Shown one piece after another: positions 23,109 to 25,294 of a stretch of 25,294 nt of DNA (the first letter of the stretch is position 1; each line of letters starts with the position of its first letter). The notes under the pieces were generated by a model. The model did not search any database. It saw only the letters and a list, made by a program, of their open reading frames with translations, and was not told the DNA's origin. The translations under genes were made by a program, and so were the position numbers. Source of the DNA: Syntrophaceae bacterium UBA5764 (lineage in GTDB: Bacteria > Desulfobacterota > Syntrophia > Syntrophales > Smithellaceae); NCBI GenBank assembly GCA_002418825.1, contig DIEW01000030.1, positions 31,716 to 57,009 on the forward strand, in the 5' to 3' direction.

Positions 23109-24612
23109 TCAGGCGGCGGCTTTCTTGTTTGGGATATTTTTACTTTCCGTGCCCTGAAGCGAATCCTTTCCGCATTTATTCTGCAGGAATTTCTCCATGG
23201 TCGCGGGATATAGAATATAAGCCAAAAGATCTTCGTCCGTCCGGGCCAAAGCGCCAATTTGTTTCCTTGCCGCCTCGATTTCCGGTTCCAGATAATCAGC
23301 GGGCCGGCCGGTTATCGGTTCCTGGCCACGCTTGTAGTTTTTCAATATTTTTTTTGTCAGTTCCGGGTCAATCGGCATAGGAGTCCGTCCGTACAAACCC
23401 AAAACCAAATCTTTAAGTTGATTCGACACACGCACATAACGGCCGAAAAGAACGTTGAGCACGGCCTGCGCCCCAATGATTTGGGATACCGGGGTCACCA
23501 AAGGAGGATAACCCATATCCTTTCTTGTCTGCACAACTTCCTTATATATCTCATCGAGTCTGTCCAAGGCGTTCATTTCCTTTAGCTGACCGGTCAAATT
23601 GGAAATCATGCCGCCGGGAATCTGATGGGCCAGAACGCTGTTGTCGATGATGGACAGCTTGTGATCCGCGAGCAGGTGCTTATACTTCGGGGCGATGGTC
23701 TCCAGGTGCTCGCTCAGCTTCAGCAGGGTGAGGATATCGATTCCGGAATCCCGGTCGGTTCCCTGGAAAGCCGCAACGATCGGTTCGCAGGCGGGCATCG
23801 ACGTCCGCAGTGCGAAAGGTGCGAGGCAGGTGTCGATAATATCCACACCGGCTTCAACGGCCTTGAGGTAGGCCATGCTGCCCATGCCGCTGGTATAATG
23901 TGTGTGCAGATGGAGGGGAACTTTGATTTCTTTTTTCAAAGCACTGAAGAGATCAAACGCATCGTAGGGGGACAGGAGGCCGGCCATGTCTTTAATGCAG
24001 ATCGTGTCGGCGCCCATGCGCTCGAGCTCTTTGGCTTTGGCGACGTAAAAATCCAGCGTATAGATGTCCCCGCCCAGGCGGCTTTCCGTGAGCGAATAGC
24101 AAACGGTGCCCTCCAGGTGTTTGCTGTTGGCCTTGATTCTCTCCACGCAGGTTTCAAAATTGCGCACGTCGTTGAGGGCGTCGAAGACGCGAATGATGTC
24201 GATGCCGTTTCCGACGGCACATCGGACGAACTCCCGGACCACTTCATCGGAATAGTGGCGGTATCCCAGAAGATTCTGCCCTCGGAGAAGCATCTGAAGC
24301 CGCGTCTTTTTGAATGTCCTTCGGAGCGTCCTCAGGCGATCCCAGGGGTCTTCCCTCAGGAAACGCATGGCGGCATCGAAAGTCGCCCCGCCCCACATCT
24401 CGATGGAGTGGATAGCCCACCTCGTCCATTTGTTCCGCCACGGGGAGCATGTCGGCGAGGGCCAGACGGGTGGCCATGATCGACTGGTGGCCGTCGCGAA
24501 GAACCGTCTCGGTAATGCCCAGCTTTCCCCTTACCTCAGATCGTCCCTCTGCGGGAGCGGAACGATCCCTCCCTGCGCCTTCTTTCTGGGGCTTCAATGG
24601 TCGTTTCTCCAC
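23109..24612 (-). pseudogene. Transcarboxylase 5S / pyruvate carboxylase subunit B-type carboxyltransferase, frameshifted
   Basis: Biotin-dependent carboxyltransferase domain that moves CO2 between carboxybiotin and pyruvate/oxaloacetate. The N-terminal piece starts at GTG (24610-24612, AGGAG 8 bases upstream) and reads LGITETVLRDGHQSIMATRL to MDEVGY. It should continue HSIEMWGGATFDAAMRFL, but that part is in the next frame. Removing one base of GGCTATCCACTCC (about 24411-24414) restores it. Downstream motifs are intact: MLLRGQNLLGYRHY, ICIKDMAG with the carboxylatable lysine, and HLHTHYTSGMG. Repaired length is about 500 residues, as in 5S proteins, with no C-terminal biotin domain. The 5' two-thirds are G+C-rich, the 3' third is not. 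A sequencing error is as likely as a real pseudogene. Confidence 0.85.
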
Positions 24613-24682
24613 TGTCCCATCTCCTTTTTTTTTTGCCCTTCGCGACCGGCCCTCCTCCTTCCTGTTGCCCTCTGCGGCGACG

Positions 24683-25294
24683 CTAAACGTCCGCCATGGC
24701 GGCCATATGCCGGTAGAGCTTCCAGCGATAGGCGTTTTCGGCCCTGGCCCGCTCCAGAAGCCGGGCCGCCTCTTCGGGGTGGGCCCGCTGGAGGATGCGG
24801 TAGCGATTCTCGCCGTAGATGTAGTCCTCCAGGGGCAGGGAGGGTTCCTTGTTGTCGAGGGTGAGGGGGTTCTTCCCCTCTTCTCGCCTCCTCGGGTCGT
24901 AGCGCATCGTGATCCAGTGGCCCGAGGCGACGGCCTTTTTCTGCTGTTCCAGGCCGTTTTTCAGTTCGATGCCGTGGGCGATGCAGTGGGCGTAGGCGAT
25001 GATGATCGACGGGCCGTCGTAGGATTCGGCCTCTCGGAAGGCCTTGACGACCTGGGCGTCGCTGGCGCCCAGGGCCACGCGCGCCACGTAGACGTTGCCG
25101 TAGGCCATGGCCATGAGGGCCAGGTCCTTTTTCATGGCCGGCTTGCCACCGGCGGCGAATTTCGCCACCGCTCCCATCGGCGTCGATTTCGACATCTGAC
25201 CGCCCGTGTTGGAGTAGACTTCCGTGTCCAGGACGAGGACGTTGACGTTTCTGCCCGAGGCCAGGACGTGGTCCAGGCCGCCGTAGCCGATGTC
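24683..25294 (-). CDS. nifJ: Pyruvate:ferredoxin (flavodoxin) oxidoreductase, C-terminal part (5' end outside window)
   Basis: C-terminal ~200 residues of the single-chain enzyme that oxidatively decarboxylates pyruvate to acetyl-CoA and reduces ferredoxin. The frame is open to the window edge. DIGYGGLDHVLASGRNVNVLVLDTEVYSNTGGQ is the thiamine-diphosphate-binding region, followed by MSKSTPMGAVAKFAAGGK; AYAHCIAHGI holds a cysteine ligand of the proximal iron-sulphur cluster in this family. The internal methionine of MSKST is not the start. The carboxyltransferase gene follows after 70 bases on the same strand; both act at pyruvate. The region is much richer in G+C (about 60-70%) than most of the window. 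Confidence 0.95.
   Translation of the reverse strand, partial: DIGYGGLDHVLASGRNVNVLVLDTEVYSNTGGQMSKSTPMGAVAKFAAGGKPAMKKDLALMAMAYGNVYVARVALGASDAQVVKAFREAESYDGPSIIIAYAHCIAHGIELKNGLEQQKKAVASGHWITMRYDPRRREEGKNPLTLDNKEPSLPLEDYIYGENRYRILQRAHPEEAARLLERARAENAYRWKLYRHMAAMADV

Noticed and set aside
23625..24479. 284-codon open frame on the plus strand opposite the carboxyltransferase gene
   Set aside because: It is antisense to a clearly conserved enzyme and comes from the G+C-rich stretch, where stop codons are rare; composition looks like a shadow.
1..25294. CRISPR arrays, tRNA or rRNA genes, insertion sequences, prophage genes
   Set aside because: No spaced direct repeats, cloverleaf, rRNA motif, transposase or phage protein was recognised.

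Overview
The window looks like the chromosome of an anaerobic Gram-negative bacterium, most plausibly a Desulfobacterota member of the Syntrophus/Smithella type. This is an inference from gene content. LptE implies an LPS outer membrane. A class III ribonucleotide reductase, a pyruvate:ferredoxin oxidoreductase and a biotin-dependent carboxyltransferase subunit imply anaerobic metabolism. A two-PAS sigma-54 activator and a type 2 hydroxyacyl-CoA dehydrogenase are common in that group. Most of the window is near 50% G+C by hand count of sample lines, but the last ~1.6 kb is clearly richer (about 55-70%).

Layout. (1) 1-5041: the 3' end of leuS, lptE, a large glycosyltransferase/HIT-like phosphorylase fusion, an M15 D,D-peptidase overlapping it by ATGA, and a convergent DUF1460 NlpC/P60-type amidase. 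I read the last three as an envelope or muropeptide-processing module with an uncharacterised sugar-nucleotide step. (2) 5241-6820: an alpha/beta hydrolase, a REP-like degenerate repeat, rpsT (S20) with a near-consensus promoter and a TTG start, and a bidirectional terminator. (3) 6820-10870: a lipoprotein carboxylesterase, a palindrome-rich control region with a sigma-54-like promoter, a possible 44-residue membrane peptide, and a PAS-PAS-AAA+-Fis activator. (4) 10891-16642: nrdD, an HD dNTPase-like protein, a type 2 3-hydroxyacyl-CoA dehydrogenase and a tandem flavodoxin-fold protein. (5) 16724-23017: a tightly packed acyl-assembly cluster, transcribed right to left: acyl-CoA dehydrogenase, KAS III, ketoreductase, dehydratase, KAS II, acyl carrier protein, PlsC-like acyltransferase, phosphopantetheinyl transferase. 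(6) 23056-25294: a terminator, a frameshifted transcarboxylase-5S/PycB-type gene, and the C-terminal part of pyruvate:ferredoxin oxidoreductase.

Two systems deserve attention. The first is the acyl cluster with its own carrier protein and carrier-activating enzyme. It has the condensing, ketoreduction and dehydration steps but no recognisable FabI/FabK/FabL/FabV enoyl reductase, so it could make a polyunsaturated or otherwise unusual acyl chain that the PlsC-like enzyme transfers. The second is the glycosyltransferase-phosphorylase fusion coupled to cell-wall hydrolases. The products and substrates of both are unknown from sequence alone. A third, regulatory proposal is that the sigma-54 activator controls the neighbouring esterase through tandem palindromes about 90-155 bp upstream of a -24/-12-like element.

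The right end needs care: base composition changes inside one gene near 23.6 kb, and a one-base frameshift lies near 24.41 kb. Both could be real or assembly artefacts.
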